Source: Clostridiales bacterium
GTDB taxonomy: Bacteria > Bacillota > Clostridia > Christensenellales > UBA1242
Length of the DNA stretch: 62,300 nucleotides
Assembly: GCA_015069385.1 (NCBI GenBank)
Contig: SVIS01000007.1
Span: 1 to 62,300, forward strand
Direction: 5' to 3'
Of the stretch, positions 7,753 through 16,062 are shown in pieces. A program made the translations under genes and the position numbers. The notes under the pieces were generated by a model, which searched no databases, was not told where the DNA came from, and worked only from the letters and a program-made list of their open reading frames with translations. Each line of letters starts with the position of its first letter. Position 1 is the first letter of the stretch.

Positions 7753-7790
7753 ATTAGACTATCTTGTTAAAGGATAGTCTAATTTTTTTA
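7753..7790 (+). terminator. Terminator of the aspS-gatCAB operon
   Basis: Perfect 11-bp inverted repeat ATTAGACTATC (7753-7763) with GATAGTCTAAT (7773-7783) followed by TTTTTT. Confidence 0.9.
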
Positions 7791-7893
7791 AATATCAACT
7801 AATAATAATGCAATTCAACTAATAGTTGAGATAAAAAATATTTTTTTTAAAATACTTATGATATAATAAAGCATAACAAGGAGGAAACTTTAC

Positions 7894-10800
7894 TTGAAAA
7901 AATATGGGCATATTATTGCCGATTTAAGAAAACAAAAAGGTTTAACTCAAGAGCAATTAGGTAAACAATTAAATGTTTCTTATCAGGCTGTGTCAAAGTG
8001 GGAAAATAACTTATCACAGCCAGATTTGCAAACACTTGAAAAATTATGTGATATATTAGGTGTGACTATATCACAGTTTTTTGAACTGGCAAATGAAAAC
8101 AAGCAGCCAATAAATATTATTCAAGAAGATAAAAGTAAACCAAAAATAAAACCACGGCATATTGTTATGGGCTTAGGCTTAGCAATTATAATAAGCATTA
8201 TTTTTGCAGTCTGTTCTTTTTTAGTTCCAGTAAAATTATCAAGTAATCAAGTTTTAATTAAATATAATTTATCTGTTTTTTATATTTCTGCAAGCAATCC
8301 ACATTCTCCAAAATCAGGAACTGGTTTTTTTATAAATAATACAGGTTTAGCCGTAACAGTTTATAGCAACATAACAGATTGTAAACAGGCAACAGTATTA
8401 CTAAATAACGGAGAAGAATATGAGGTAGAAAAAATAGTAGGTTTTGATGAAGAAAACAATATAGCAATAATACAAGTAGATATACCTAAATCTATTCCTG
8501 TAAAAATTGGCAACAGTAATAATGTTAAAATGGGTAATAATGTTTATGCAATTACATATTTAAATAATGATACATTGCAAGAAGCACAAAGCAAAATTGC
8601 CGAGGGTATGATATATAAAGTAGAATCTAATTCTGATGGTACTATGGTTATTCAAACAAATGCCACTATTTCCGATTCTAATAAGGGCGGGGTATTAATC
8701 GATACAGCCGGTAATGCAATTGGAATAATTAATGGAGATTTAAATATTAGTGGCAATGTAGCGTTTGATATGGTGAATGTTTGTATTCCAATTAATAAAG
8801 TAAATAAGGTTGAACATAATTTAAATATCTCTTTGGTTGAGCATTATAATAATCATTTAACCGTAAACTATATGTTAAATAATCAAGTAGTAAAAACCAA
8901 AGAAGTTTATAAAAACGAATTATTAGAAAGTGAAGATTATTCTAAAACGGGTTATAATTTTATTGGATATTATAAAGACGAAAACTTTAATGAAATATTT
9001 AATTTTTTTCAACCAATACAACAAAGTTGTAATATTTATATTAAACTAGAACCAATTAAGTATTATATACGGTTTAATGGTGATGGATGTATTGGTGAAA
9101 TGCAAATGCAAGAGTTTGTATACGACCAGCCCCAAAAACTTAATGAATGCTTATTTACTAAAGAATATTTAATGTTAAAAAATTGGAAATATGGAGAAAA
9201 AATATTTTACGATAAAGATACAATAGTTAATTTAACTGCAACGCATAATCAAGTTATTGATTTTTATGCCCAGTGGAAAGAATTAGAGTACACCATAACT
9301 TTTGATGCCAATGGCGCAAATGGTGGAATGAATAACATAGTTTATAAATGTTCACAAACTTATACATTGCCAAATAATGCTTTTTATAAAACGGGTTATA
9401 CTTTTTCACATTGGGAATGCGAAGGAAAAGAATATTTAAACAAACAACAAATAGACTTATTGTCTAAAACTCAAAGCAAATTTGTGTTTAAAGCCATTTG
9501 GACACCAATTTCTTATAGCATTAATTATTGTTATGGCGATTTTAATTATAATGCTGGAGTTGCAAATTATGATGAAGAATTTACTTTAATTGATTGCTAT
9601 TATCATAATCAAATAGTAGATTATTTTACATTTAATAGTCAAAAATATTATGTTGGAGATGTTGTTAAAAATTTAACAACTTATTCAACTACAATAAATT
9701 TAAACATTGTTTTCAGGGGTGTAAATTTTGATATAAAATATATACTAAGTGACACAAAAAGTGAAACATACTCATATATATGGGGAAATAATGTACATTT
9801 AAAAGATTGCACTAGTTTTGCAAAAACAGGGTATTATTTTAATAGTTATACATCAAACAAAAATAACAAAAATTATTCTGCTGGTGATTTGTTTGCAGAT
9901 ACATCTTTTGAAGTGCGGCAAAATGAAATATTGGAATTTATTGTTAATTGGAAGCCAATTGCTTATAATGTTCTCATTGACAATTATTCACTCAGCAATG
10001 AAACATTATCTTTAACGTATGATACTCCTTATACATTACCTCAAAATTTAGATTATAAACAAGGATATACATTTGTAAATTATTCTTTATATATTAATAA
10101 TGAAATTGTAAGGTATGTGGCAGATAAAGAAACACTTATAAATTTAACAACAAGTAGTAAAGCAAACATAAAGTTAATTCCAAATTGGGAAGCCAATGAC
10201 ATAACAATAAATTATTATGTAGATGAACAATTATACGCAACTTACTTGACTAAGTATGATTCTACTCATGCCACGCCATCTTGCAACATACAAAAAGATG
10301 GGTTATGGTTTAATGGTTGGTTATATAACGATATTTATGTAATACCAAATACTTATATTACTATAAAAGATTTACAAAGCGAAAGAAATTGTTATGCTAT
10401 ATGGTCTAAAGTTTTACAAGGTGAGGGAACTCAAATAGATCCATATTTAATTCAATCATATGATGATTTGTGTTCAATAACTTATTTATGTGGAAATGCT
10501 AATTTTCATAATAAATATTTTAAATTAACAGAAGATATAGATTGTGAAAATAAAGAAATAAAGGCAATAAGTAATTTTAATAAAGGCTATTTTGATGGTA
10601 ATAATAAAGTAATTAAAAATGCTAAATTAATAAGATCAACGGGTGACAACATTGGGTTGTTTGGTTATGTTTGCGATTCTACAATAATAAATTTAGGGTT
10701 AGAAAACTTTGTTATAGATTATTCAGGATATGATGCAAAAACGTTTGGTGGTTTATGCGCATTTGCATGGAATTCAACTATAGAAAATTGTTGGTCTGTT

Positions 10801-11337
10801 GGAAAAATTAATGCTAATGCGTATATAACTGACCCATATGAAAGTTTTACGATTGGTGGCTTTTTGGGAGTTGCTAATAGTAATTGTGTAATAAAAAATT
10901 GTTTTGCACAAACTGAAATTACAGCCAGCCATACTAATCCAGATTCAATCAATACAGCATATAACGAAAAGAATATTGCTGGTTTAATTGGTATTTCTTA
11001 TGGGTTAACAATATATAATTGTTATTCTATTTGTAGTATAAATTCTAGTCACACTAATAAACCATTTATTTCAGTGCAAAACAATATAACAATAAATAAT
11101 TGTTTTTATGGTTATTATAATGGAGAATTAAAAATTATTAATAATGTAGATGCTAATTTACAATTACAATACTATATTATAAAAGACTCAAATATATTAA
11201 CCACAACATTTGAGCAAGTTTATGATTTAAACTATTTAAATATAGAACTTCAATTTGATTTAAATATATGGCAAAGTAACATATCTTTGCCTCTTACCTT
11301 GAAAAGTTTTAAGGGAAGTGATGAAACCAATTATTAA
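7894..11337 (+). CDS. Membrane-anchored XRE regulator fused to a dead HtrA-like domain and InlB-type repeats
   Basis: 1,147 residues from a TTG start preceded by AAGGAGG. Order: XRE-type helix-turn-helix (about 6-60, 'LNVSYQAVSKWENNLSQP'), single membrane helix (89-113), trypsin/HtrA-like fold (about 125-310), then outside the cell several InlB/Flg_new repeats (about 330-840, e.g. 'YTITFDANGANGGMNN' and 'KTGYTFSHWECEGKEY') and a GLUG-like beta-helix tail (about 850-1110). All three protease residues are lost: 'TVYSNI' (155-160) replaces the His motif, 'ENNIAIIQV' (187-195) the Asp motif, and 'SNKGGV' (262-267) replaces GNSGG, so Ser is Lys. The layout suggests a one-piece surface sensor with a cytoplasmic DNA-binding head; that role is inference. 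Monocistronic. Confidence 0.85.
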   Translation: MKKYGHIIADLRKQKGLTQEQLGKQLNVSYQAVSKWENNLSQPDLQTLEKLCDILGVTISQFFELANENKQPINIIQEDKSKPKIKPRHIVMGLGLAIIISIIFAVCSFLVPVKLSSNQVLIKYNLSVFYISASNPHSPKSGTGFFINNTGLAVTVYSNITDCKQATVLLNNGEEYEVEKIVGFDEENNIAIIQVDIPKSIPVKIGNSNNVKMGNNVYAITYLNNDTLQEAQSKIAEGMIYKVESNSDGTMVIQTNATISDSNKGGVLIDTAGNAIGIINGDLNISGNVAFDMVNVCIPINKVNKVEHNLNISLVEHYNNHLTVNYMLNNQVVKTKEVYKNELLESEDYSKTGYNFIGYYKDENFNEIFNFFQPIQQSCNIYIKLEPIKYYIRFNGDGCIGEMQMQEFVYDQPQKLNECLFTKEYLMLKNWKYGEKIFYDKDTIVNLTATHNQVIDFYAQWKELEYTITFDANGANGGMNNIVYKCSQTYTLPNNAFYKTGYTFSHWECEGKEYLNKQQIDLLSKTQSKFVFKAIWTPISYSINYCYGDFNYNAGVANYDEEFTLIDCYYHNQIVDYFTFNSQKYYVGDVVKNLTTYSTTINLNIVFRGVNFDIKYILSDTKSETYSYIWGNNVHLKDCTSFAKTGYYFNSYTSNKNNKNYSAGDLFADTSFEVRQNEILEFIVNWKPIAYNVLIDNYSLSNETLSLTYDTPYTLPQNLDYKQGYTFVNYSLYINNEIVRYVADKETLINLTTSSKANIKLIPNWEANDITINYYVDEQLYATYLTKYDSTHATPSCNIQKDGLWFNGWLYNDIYVIPNTYITIKDLQSERNCYAIWSKVLQGEGTQIDPYLIQSYDDLCSITYLCGNANFHNKYFKLTEDIDCENKEIKAISNFNKGYFDGNNKVIKNAKLIRSTGDNIGLFGYVCDSTIINLGLENFVIDYSGYDAKTFGGLCAFAWNSTIENCWSVGKINANAYITDPYESFTIGGFLGVANSNCVIKNCFAQTEITASHTNPDSINTAYNEKNIAGLIGISYGLTIYNCYSICSINSSHTNKPFISVQNNITINNCFYGYYNGELKIINNVDANLQLQYYIIKDSNILTTTFEQVYDLNYLNIELQFDLNIWQSNISLPLTLKSFKGSDETNY

Positions 11338-11464
11338 TAATGATAAATCATAATTTTGACCAAACTTTTATCTTATTCAATTCTTTTAAATCTTTTATTA
11401 TTAAATAACTTTTTCTGAATAAAAAAATTACACTAAAATAAGTGTAATTTTTTTTAAATAATTG

Positions 11465-11493
11465 TTGACTTTAGTCGCATGGTGTGTTAATAT
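11465..11493 (+). promoter_or_regulatory. Promoter of the tRNA-Lys/tRNA-Leu unit
   Basis: TTGACT (11465-11470) and TAATAT (11488-11493), spacer 17 bp, about 36 bases before tRNA-Lys. Confidence 0.7.
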
Positions 11494-11529
11494 ATCAAAG
11501 TCGCAAAAAAATGGCGACAAACATTGTAT

Positions 11530-11605
11530 GGTTCACTAGCTCAGTTGGTAGAGCACTTGACTTTTAATCAAGGGGTCGCGGGTTCGAGCCCCGCGTGAGC
11601 CACCA
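11530..11605 (+). tRNA. tRNA-Lys (anticodon TTT)
   Basis: Full cloverleaf: acceptor GGTTCAC with GTGAGCC, anticodon stem CTTGA/TCAAG around loop CTTTTAA (anticodon TTT), T arm GCGGGTTCGAGCCCCGC, discriminator A and encoded CCA at 11603-11605. Confidence 0.97.
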
Positions 11606-11678
11606 AACCATATGGTTTGAGTTTAAGAATAACACGTTTAAGTGTTTTCTTTTTTTAAAAGGGGCATTGCCCAAATTT

Positions 11679-11761
11679 GCGGACATGGCGGAACTGGTAG
11701 ACGCGCTAGACTTAGGATCTAGTACGAAAGTGTGGGGGTTCAAGTCCTCTTGTCCGCACCA
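11679..11761 (+). tRNA. tRNA-Leu (anticodon TAG)
   Basis: Class II tRNA with long variable arm: acceptor GCGGACA with TGTCCGC, anticodon stem CTAGA/TCTAG around CTTAGGA (anticodon TAG, reads CUA/CUN), variable arm GTACGAAAGTGT, encoded CCA. It follows tRNA-Lys by 73 bases; a weak hairpin with a T run at about 11629-11655 lies between them. Confidence 0.97.
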
Positions 11762-11773
11762 AATAAGTTGTAT

Positions 11774-11805
11774 AAAAAGTCTTATTCAAGGCTTTTTATT
11801 TTTTT
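11774..11805 (+). terminator. Terminator after tRNA-Leu
   Basis: AAAAAGTCTT (11774-11783) pairs with AAGGCTTTTT (11788-11797), one G-T wobble, followed by a T-rich tail. A close sequence relative is used at 15977-16006. Confidence 0.85.
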
Positions 11806-11865
11806 GTTTCTAAATTGATACAAAGTCAAAGGTTATATGATATAATAAAATTTAAGGAGAAATTT

Positions 11866-12417
11866 ATGGATAAAGTTGCAGACAAAGAAGAATTATTACA
11901 ACTGCTTACTCCATCCGGTGAACAAACTGGGGTATTTGAATATAGAAGCGTAGTTCACCAAAAAGGATTATATCATCAAGAAATTGGAGTTATACCTGTC
12001 AACAATAAAGGGGAAGTCTTATTACAAAGAAGAAGCAAAAATAAAAAATCATACCCTAATTGTTGGGGGTTATGTGCTGGACATGTTGTTGAAAAACAAT
12101 CTACAACAGAAGCCGCAGTAATGGAAGTGAATGAAGAACTAGGACTGAGTATAAATGAAAACGACTTAAAAATTTTAGTAAACAAAACAAAAAATGAAAG
12201 AAATGATAATAAATGTTTTGCAACTTGCTTTTATGTGCTAACTGACAAATTATTAGATTTTTTCAAAAAACAAGATGAAGAAGTAGAAGAATTAAAATGG
12301 TTTTCGATAGATGAATTTGAGGATTTGATAATTTCGGAAAATAATTGTATTTTTAAAAACAATAAATATTATAGATTGATTATTAAAAATTTAAAACAAA
12401 TAGTCGATACTTTTTGA
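11866..12417 (+). CDS. NUDIX hydrolase (IPP-isomerase-like subgroup)
   Basis: A 183-residue NUDIX-fold protein, expected to hydrolyse a nucleoside diphosphate linked to another group; substrate unknown. The Nudix box lies in 'GHVVEKQSTTEAAVMEVNEE' followed by LGL. Compared with G-x5-E-x7-R-E-U-x-E-E-x-G-U, the first Glu is Gln and the Arg is Met, while the metal-binding EVNEE core is kept, so activity may be altered. The neighbouring 'LLQRRSKNKKSYPNCWGL' resembles YfcD/Idi-like proteins. ATG chosen at 11866 after AAGGAGA; an upstream TTG at 11815 is part of the promoter region. Ends near a perfect AAAATC-type palindrome (12410-12434). Confidence 0.85.
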   Translation: MDKVADKEELLQLLTPSGEQTGVFEYRSVVHQKGLYHQEIGVIPVNNKGEVLLQRRSKNKKSYPNCWGLCAGHVVEKQSTTEAAVMEVNEELGLSINENDLKILVNKTKNERNDNKCFATCFYVLTDKLLDFFKKQDEEVEELKWFSIDEFEDLIISENNCIFKNNKYYRLIIKNLKQIVDTF

Positions 12418-12488
12418 TTTTCGCAAAATCAAAAACTTATCTCAAAATCAAACGGAAATAATCAAAAAAGTTCATTTTGTAGTGTTAA

Positions 12489-12533
12489 CACAAAAAAAAG
12501 ACTCAGGTGAACGTATAGGCCTAGAGTTCTTTT
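12489..12533 (+). terminator. Terminator-like hairpin directly before the next ribosome binding site
   Basis: An A-rich arm ending AAGACTCAGG pairs with CCTAGAGTTCTT (two single-base bulges), followed by TTTTTATTTT. Only 7 bases separate its T run from the AGGAG of the gene at 12551, so either it ends the upstream transcript with downstream expression depending on read-through, or it is an attenuator. Confidence 0.65.
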
Positions 12534-12550
12534 TTATTTTAGGAGTTTGT

Positions 12551-13033
12551 ATGAAAAATATTATTATAGTTGATATGCAAAAAGGTTTTATGAAAGAAAC
12601 AAATTGCTATTTGATAGAAAAAATAAATAAATATTTAAGGGAATATAATTTCGATAATATCTTTTTTACAAAATGTGTAAATAATAGCGAAAGCCCTTAC
12701 ACAAAAATATTAAATTGGAATGGAATTACAAATGAAGATGAACAAGAAATTGTTTGCGATGTATCCAAAGAAGCGAAAATTTTAACTAAAAATTGCTATG
12801 GCCTTTCAAGTGAAAATATTAAATTGTTTAAAAATTTAGGCATTACAGAAATGGAAATTTGTGGAACAGACACCGATGCTTGTTGTCTAGCAATTGCATT
12901 TAATTTGTTTGATAACAATATAAAACCAATAGTTTTGTCTGACCTGTGTGCTAGTTCATCAAGGAATAAAAATATTCACAACAATGCATTAGAAATAATG
13001 AAAAGACAGTTTGGGAGTGATAATATAAAATAG
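12551..13033 (+). CDS. Isochorismatase-family cysteine hydrolase
   Basis: 160-residue alpha/beta hydrolase of the isochorismatase/nicotinamidase superfamily. The catalytic Asp is in 'IIIVDMQKGF' (N-terminus), the Lys in 'ILTKNCYG' and the nucleophilic Cys in 'GTDTDACCLA'. The length (160) is short but within the family. The ATG at 12551 follows AGGAG at 12541; a TTG at 12482 lies upstream of the hairpin and is not used. The substrate (nicotinamide, or an N-carbamoyl or other amide) cannot be told from sequence. Confidence 0.85.
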   Translation: MKNIIIVDMQKGFMKETNCYLIEKINKYLREYNFDNIFFTKCVNNSESPYTKILNWNGITNEDEQEIVCDVSKEAKILTKNCYGLSSENIKLFKNLGITEMEICGTDTDACCLAIAFNLFDNNIKPIVLSDLCASSSRNKNIHNNALEIMKRQFGSDNIK

Positions 13034-13096
13034 GGTTAAACTGAGAAACAACACTTCGCATCAAACAAGTTGTGTAAAAAGTCTTATTTTTATGCT

Positions 13097-13125
13097 GGCA
13101 AGATTTTGATTTTCTTGCCATTTTT
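13097..13125 (+). terminator. Terminator
   Basis: GGCAAGA (13097-13103) pairs with TCTTGCC (13113-13119) followed by ATTTTT. Just before it (13066-13085) lies a copy of the AAGTTGTGTAAAAAGTCTTA motif also present near 11766 and 15970. Confidence 0.75.
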
Positions 13126-13150
13126 GATTATTTTAAGAAAAATTAAAATG

Positions 13151-13195
13151 TCGCAAAATTATTTTGCGATAAGTTTTGATATTGCGATATCAAAA
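13151..13195. promoter_or_regulatory. Two adjacent palindromes before the kinase gene (possible operator)
   Basis: TCGCAAAA-TTAT-TTTTGCGA and TTTTGATAT-TGCG-ATATCAAAA lie back to back about 65-105 bases before the ATG at 13258. They have no T run, so they look more like protein-binding sites than terminators. Confidence 0.4.
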
Positions 13196-13257
13196 TATTT
13201 GATAAAATGATACAATATTTTACTTCATGTGATATAATCAGAGTATAGGAGAATAAA

Positions 13258-13854
13258 ATGAAAGATTTTATATTTTTGATTGGTCCTAGTGCAGTTGGTA
13301 AGACAACATTGGCTAAAGAATTATATCAACATTATAGTGGAGTTTACATTGAACAAAATATGGTTCCAGAATTTATAATTCCAAATGATGTTGGAGATGT
13401 TGGAATTTATGAAGAAGATTTGTGTTTTCAAAACACATTAATGCAAATAAAATGGTTTTATGAAAAAGGATATAGAAACATTGTTGCTTTGGATTTTGAT
13501 GATTTAAGAGTGAGAAGTTTTCCTATATTGTTTAAAGGTTATGACTATATTATTTTAAGATTAATATCTTCAAATTTTCAACAAATTAAAGATCAAATGG
13601 AAGAAAGGCATAGAACAGGTCAAGGGTTATATATTCCAAATAATAGAGGAAAGTCTAATGAAATAATAAAGAACAGACCTCTAATGCCAAATGAAGTTGT
13701 TATTGATGTGGCAGGAAAAACCAAAGAACAAGTTTTAAAAGAAGCGATAGAACTAATTAATAATACAAAAATATTGTTGGATTATGATTATGAACCATTA
13801 GATACAAAATATTTTAGATCTTGGATTCAATCTTATGGATTAAATAAAGAATAA
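13258..13854 (+). CDS. P-loop kinase-like protein, 198 aa
   Basis: Small P-loop NTPase with Walker A 'GPSAVGKTT' (residues 8-16) near the N-terminus, as in nucleotide, shikimate or gluconate-type kinases. 'MEERHRTGQGLYIPNN' (about 117-132) is a plausible Arg-rich lid. The family is not recognised precisely; substrate unknown. The C-terminal 40 residues (YDYEPLDTKYFRSWI) suggest an extra helix. Start has GGAG 7 bases upstream; TATAAT at about 13234 serves as -10. Single gene. Confidence 0.75.
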   Translation: MKDFIFLIGPSAVGKTTLAKELYQHYSGVYIEQNMVPEFIIPNDVGDVGIYEEDLCFQNTLMQIKWFYEKGYRNIVALDFDDLRVRSFPILFKGYDYIILRLISSNFQQIKDQMEERHRTGQGLYIPNNRGKSNEIIKNRPLMPNEVVIDVAGKTKEQVLKEAIELINNTKILLDYDYEPLDTKYFRSWIQSYGLNKE

Positions 13855-14004
13855 ATTTATAATGCAATAACTGATGTTAATGGGTTAATTTCACGCAATA
13901 AATAAAATGCTATATTATAAGTATAGCAAATATATAATAATTGAGTTTTTCATGTTTTTATGATATATAATATAATATTTTTAACATTTAATTTGGGAGG
14001 CGTT

Positions 14005-14499
14005 ATGATAGATTATGCTAATAATATAATAAATGTAGAAGGGTGCTATGGATGTGCATATGCAAATCACGAATTTTCTTTGCCTTGTGGAATGGTTTAT
14101 GAAGATGATATGATAACATTATCACAAGATTGGGAATTGCCAATAAATGGGTTTATGGTAATTTGTCCTAAAAGACATGTGGAATATTTTTCAGAGTTAA
14201 CTCAAAATGAAATAAATTATATTTTTGAATATGTACATAAAACTGAAGTTTATTTAAAAGAAATGAATATTTGTCAAGTTTTTGATATTGTAATAAGAGA
14301 AAAAAAAGGTGTTCATTTGCATGTTTGGATAAGTCCTAGACACAAATGGATTGAAGAAGAGTTTAATGGTGGAACAGGCTATATTAAAGAATATTTTGAT
14401 TACGCAAAAAAGAATTTAAAAAATAAAGAAAATTTAGAATTAATTAATAATACAGTAGAAAAATTACGCCAAAAATTCCAACAAGAAATAACATTGTAA
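14005..14499 (+). CDS. HIT-family protein
   Basis: 164 residues with the histidine-triad fold: N-terminal Cys pair in 'CYGCAYANHEF', the mid-domain 'GFMVICPKRHVEYFSELTQN', and the triad segment 'GVHLHVWIS'. In the usual H-x-H-x-H pattern the first His is Gly here; the second and catalytic third are present. HIT proteins hydrolyse nucleotidyl adducts (AMP-NH2, Ap4A and the like). ATG at 14005 follows GGGAGG; an in-frame ATG at 13960 has no ribosome binding site. Monocistronic. Confidence 0.85.
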   Translation: MIDYANNIINVEGCYGCAYANHEFSLPCGMVYEDDMITLSQDWELPINGFMVICPKRHVEYFSELTQNEINYIFEYVHKTEVYLKEMNICQVFDIVIREKKGVHLHVWISPRHKWIEEEFNGGTGYIKEYFDYAKKNLKNKENLELINNTVEKLRQKFQQEITL

Positions 14500-14712
14500 T
14501 TTAATTTTAGAAAGTTTTATTTGTTGTTTATTTTATATTTATTTAGAATAAATTATTATAAATTAATTTTAAAAGATTAAAAGCACCAGCAGAGAATAAA
14601 ATATTTTATTAAAGGTTTGGACATATAAAAGGTAAAAATAGTTATATATTAATAAATGAATTAATAATAAGTACGATATCATTATTTTTAGCGAGAGCAA
14701 TTGGGAGTTATT

Positions 14713-15153
14713 ATGGAAAAGGTTATTATTGGGGAAAAGTTACAAAATACAGAATATGACTTTCGCGAAACTTGTTTTGGTATTTGTGTAAAAGAAGATA
14801 AAATGTTATTGGTAAAAAAGTATGAACAATATTCTTTTATCGGCGGTGGCATAGAAAAAGGTGAAACACACGAAGAGTGTTTAAAAAGAGAATTCATTGA
14901 AGAGTCCGGATATGACTTGTTGCATATAAAGCCGTTTGTTACAGTGGACTGTTTTTGGTTGGCTGCAGGTAAATATCCATTAGAATCTCTTGCCCATTTT
15001 TATATTGTCAAAGTTGGTGAAAAAATTTGTGAGCCAACAGAAGATGGGCATGTTGCAGAAGAAGTAAATGTGGAAGATGTTGAGAATCTTTTACCTTTAC
15101 CTTATCATAAAAAAGCATTAGAGTTATTTTTAAAAAATCTAAACTATAATTGA
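14713..15153 (+). CDS. NUDIX hydrolase
   Basis: 146-residue NUDIX protein with a complete Nudix box: Gly-x5-Glu-x7-Arg-Glu-x2-Glu-Glu-x-Gly in 'GGIEKGETHEECLKREFIEE' followed by SGY. Expected Mg-dependent hydrolysis of a nucleoside diphosphate derivative; substrate unknown. Unlike the NUDIX at 11866 all catalytic residues are present. ATG at 14713 lies 6 bases after GGGAG; the TTG at 14701 overlaps that site. About 210 bases of A/T-rich DNA without recognisable genes precede it. Confidence 0.9.
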   Translation: MEKVIIGEKLQNTEYDFRETCFGICVKEDKMLLVKKYEQYSFIGGGIEKGETHEECLKREFIEESGYDLLHIKPFVTVDCFWLAAGKYPLESLAHFYIVKVGEKICEPTEDGHVAEEVNVEDVENLLPLPYHKKALELFLKNLNYN

Positions 15154-15291
15154 GCATTAACAAATATACAATTTACAGTATTAGAAAAAACTCAAATTAA
15201 TATTTGACAGGATTGATATAAATTTTGTTTTGAATAAAACTAAAAGCAAGAAAATTTTTATCTTCAATCATAATCTATAAAATACAATTAA

Positions 15292-15320
15292 TTGACAACT
15301 TTTTTAATTAAATATATAAT
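15292..15320 (+). promoter_or_regulatory. Promoter of the gene at 15348
   Basis: Perfect TTGACA (15292-15297) and TATAAT (15315-15320) with a 17-bp spacer. Confidence 0.85.
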
Positions 15321-15347
15321 TAAATACATTATTTTAAGGAATAAATT

Positions 15348-15932
15348 ATGAGTAGTATTAAAGATATTGAAAAGTTAAAAGAAAAAATTAAAAATTCATC
15401 AACAGAAAAAGAGCAAATATCACAAGAAGCTTTTCTTAAAGCCCAACTCAATATTGGTGCGATGTGTATAAATAATCCAGAAGATGCTTTTTTATATTAT
15501 TCATCTTTAAATCTTTTGAATACATATGTTAAACAAAATAAAGATGCTTCATATAGTTTTAAGGGAGAAGTTACAACAGCTTTTGACTCAATAATTATGA
15601 GTAGAATTCCAGGTGTAACTTATTCATACGACTCTAAAGAACGAGTATTGATTGTAAATGTTAAAGGAATGCAATTTTCATTTCATAATGTTAAACCTAG
15701 TCCAAAAATGCTATTTGCAAGAAGTTATGAAAAACATATTGGACAGCAATATCATAAAGAAGAGGAGTGGGATCAATTAAGATTACAGCCAGTAGCCGAA
15801 ACAGTATTTAACTATGCAAATAATCTTGATGGTTTATCTAATGAATCTATCGGTGGTGACTTAAAGCAACTACAATCTGAGTTTATTAAAAACAAATTCA
15901 AAGTAAAAACAGAAAGTGTAAAAGAAAATTAA
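15348..15932 (+). CDS. Hypothetical protein, 194 aa
   Basis: Not recognised. The gene has a perfect consensus promoter, so it is probably well expressed. The N-terminal 30 residues are highly charged (KLKEKIKNSSTEKEQ) and likely coiled coil; the central part has alternating hydrophobic residues ('RVLIVNVKGMQFSFHNV', about 102-118) suggesting a beta-sheet core; the C-terminus is Lys-rich. No signal peptide or membrane segment, so cytosolic. Start has AAGGAA 8 bases upstream. Confidence 0.75.
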   Translation: MSSIKDIEKLKEKIKNSSTEKEQISQEAFLKAQLNIGAMCINNPEDAFLYYSSLNLLNTYVKQNKDASYSFKGEVTTAFDSIIMSRIPGVTYSYDSKERVLIVNVKGMQFSFHNVKPSPKMLFARSYEKHIGQQYHKEEEWDQLRLQPVAETVFNYANNLDGLSNESIGGDLKQLQSEFIKNKFKVKTESVKEN

Positions 15933-15976
15933 ACATAAAAATGGATAGCAACTATTTGGTTTGAATTAGTTATTAT

Positions 15977-16006
15977 AAAAAGTCTTTTTTAAGGCTTTTT
16001 ATTTTT
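15977..16006 (+). terminator. Terminator
   Basis: AAAAAGTCTT (15977-15986) with AAGGCTTTTT (15991-16000), then ATTTTTT. Near copy of the terminator at 11774. Confidence 0.85.
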
Positions 16007-16062
16007 TGTTATTAGATTGTTACAAAATTTAGAATATGTTATATTATATTTAGGAGTTTTAG

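Noticed and set aside
11595..11813. 72-codon frame covering tRNA-Leu
   Set aside because: Overlaps two tRNA ends and a terminator; no ribosome binding site.
12421..13257. Integron attC sites between the single-gene units
   Set aside because: Inverted repeats are present, but no RYYYAAC/GTTRRRY pair with the right spacing and no integrase were found.
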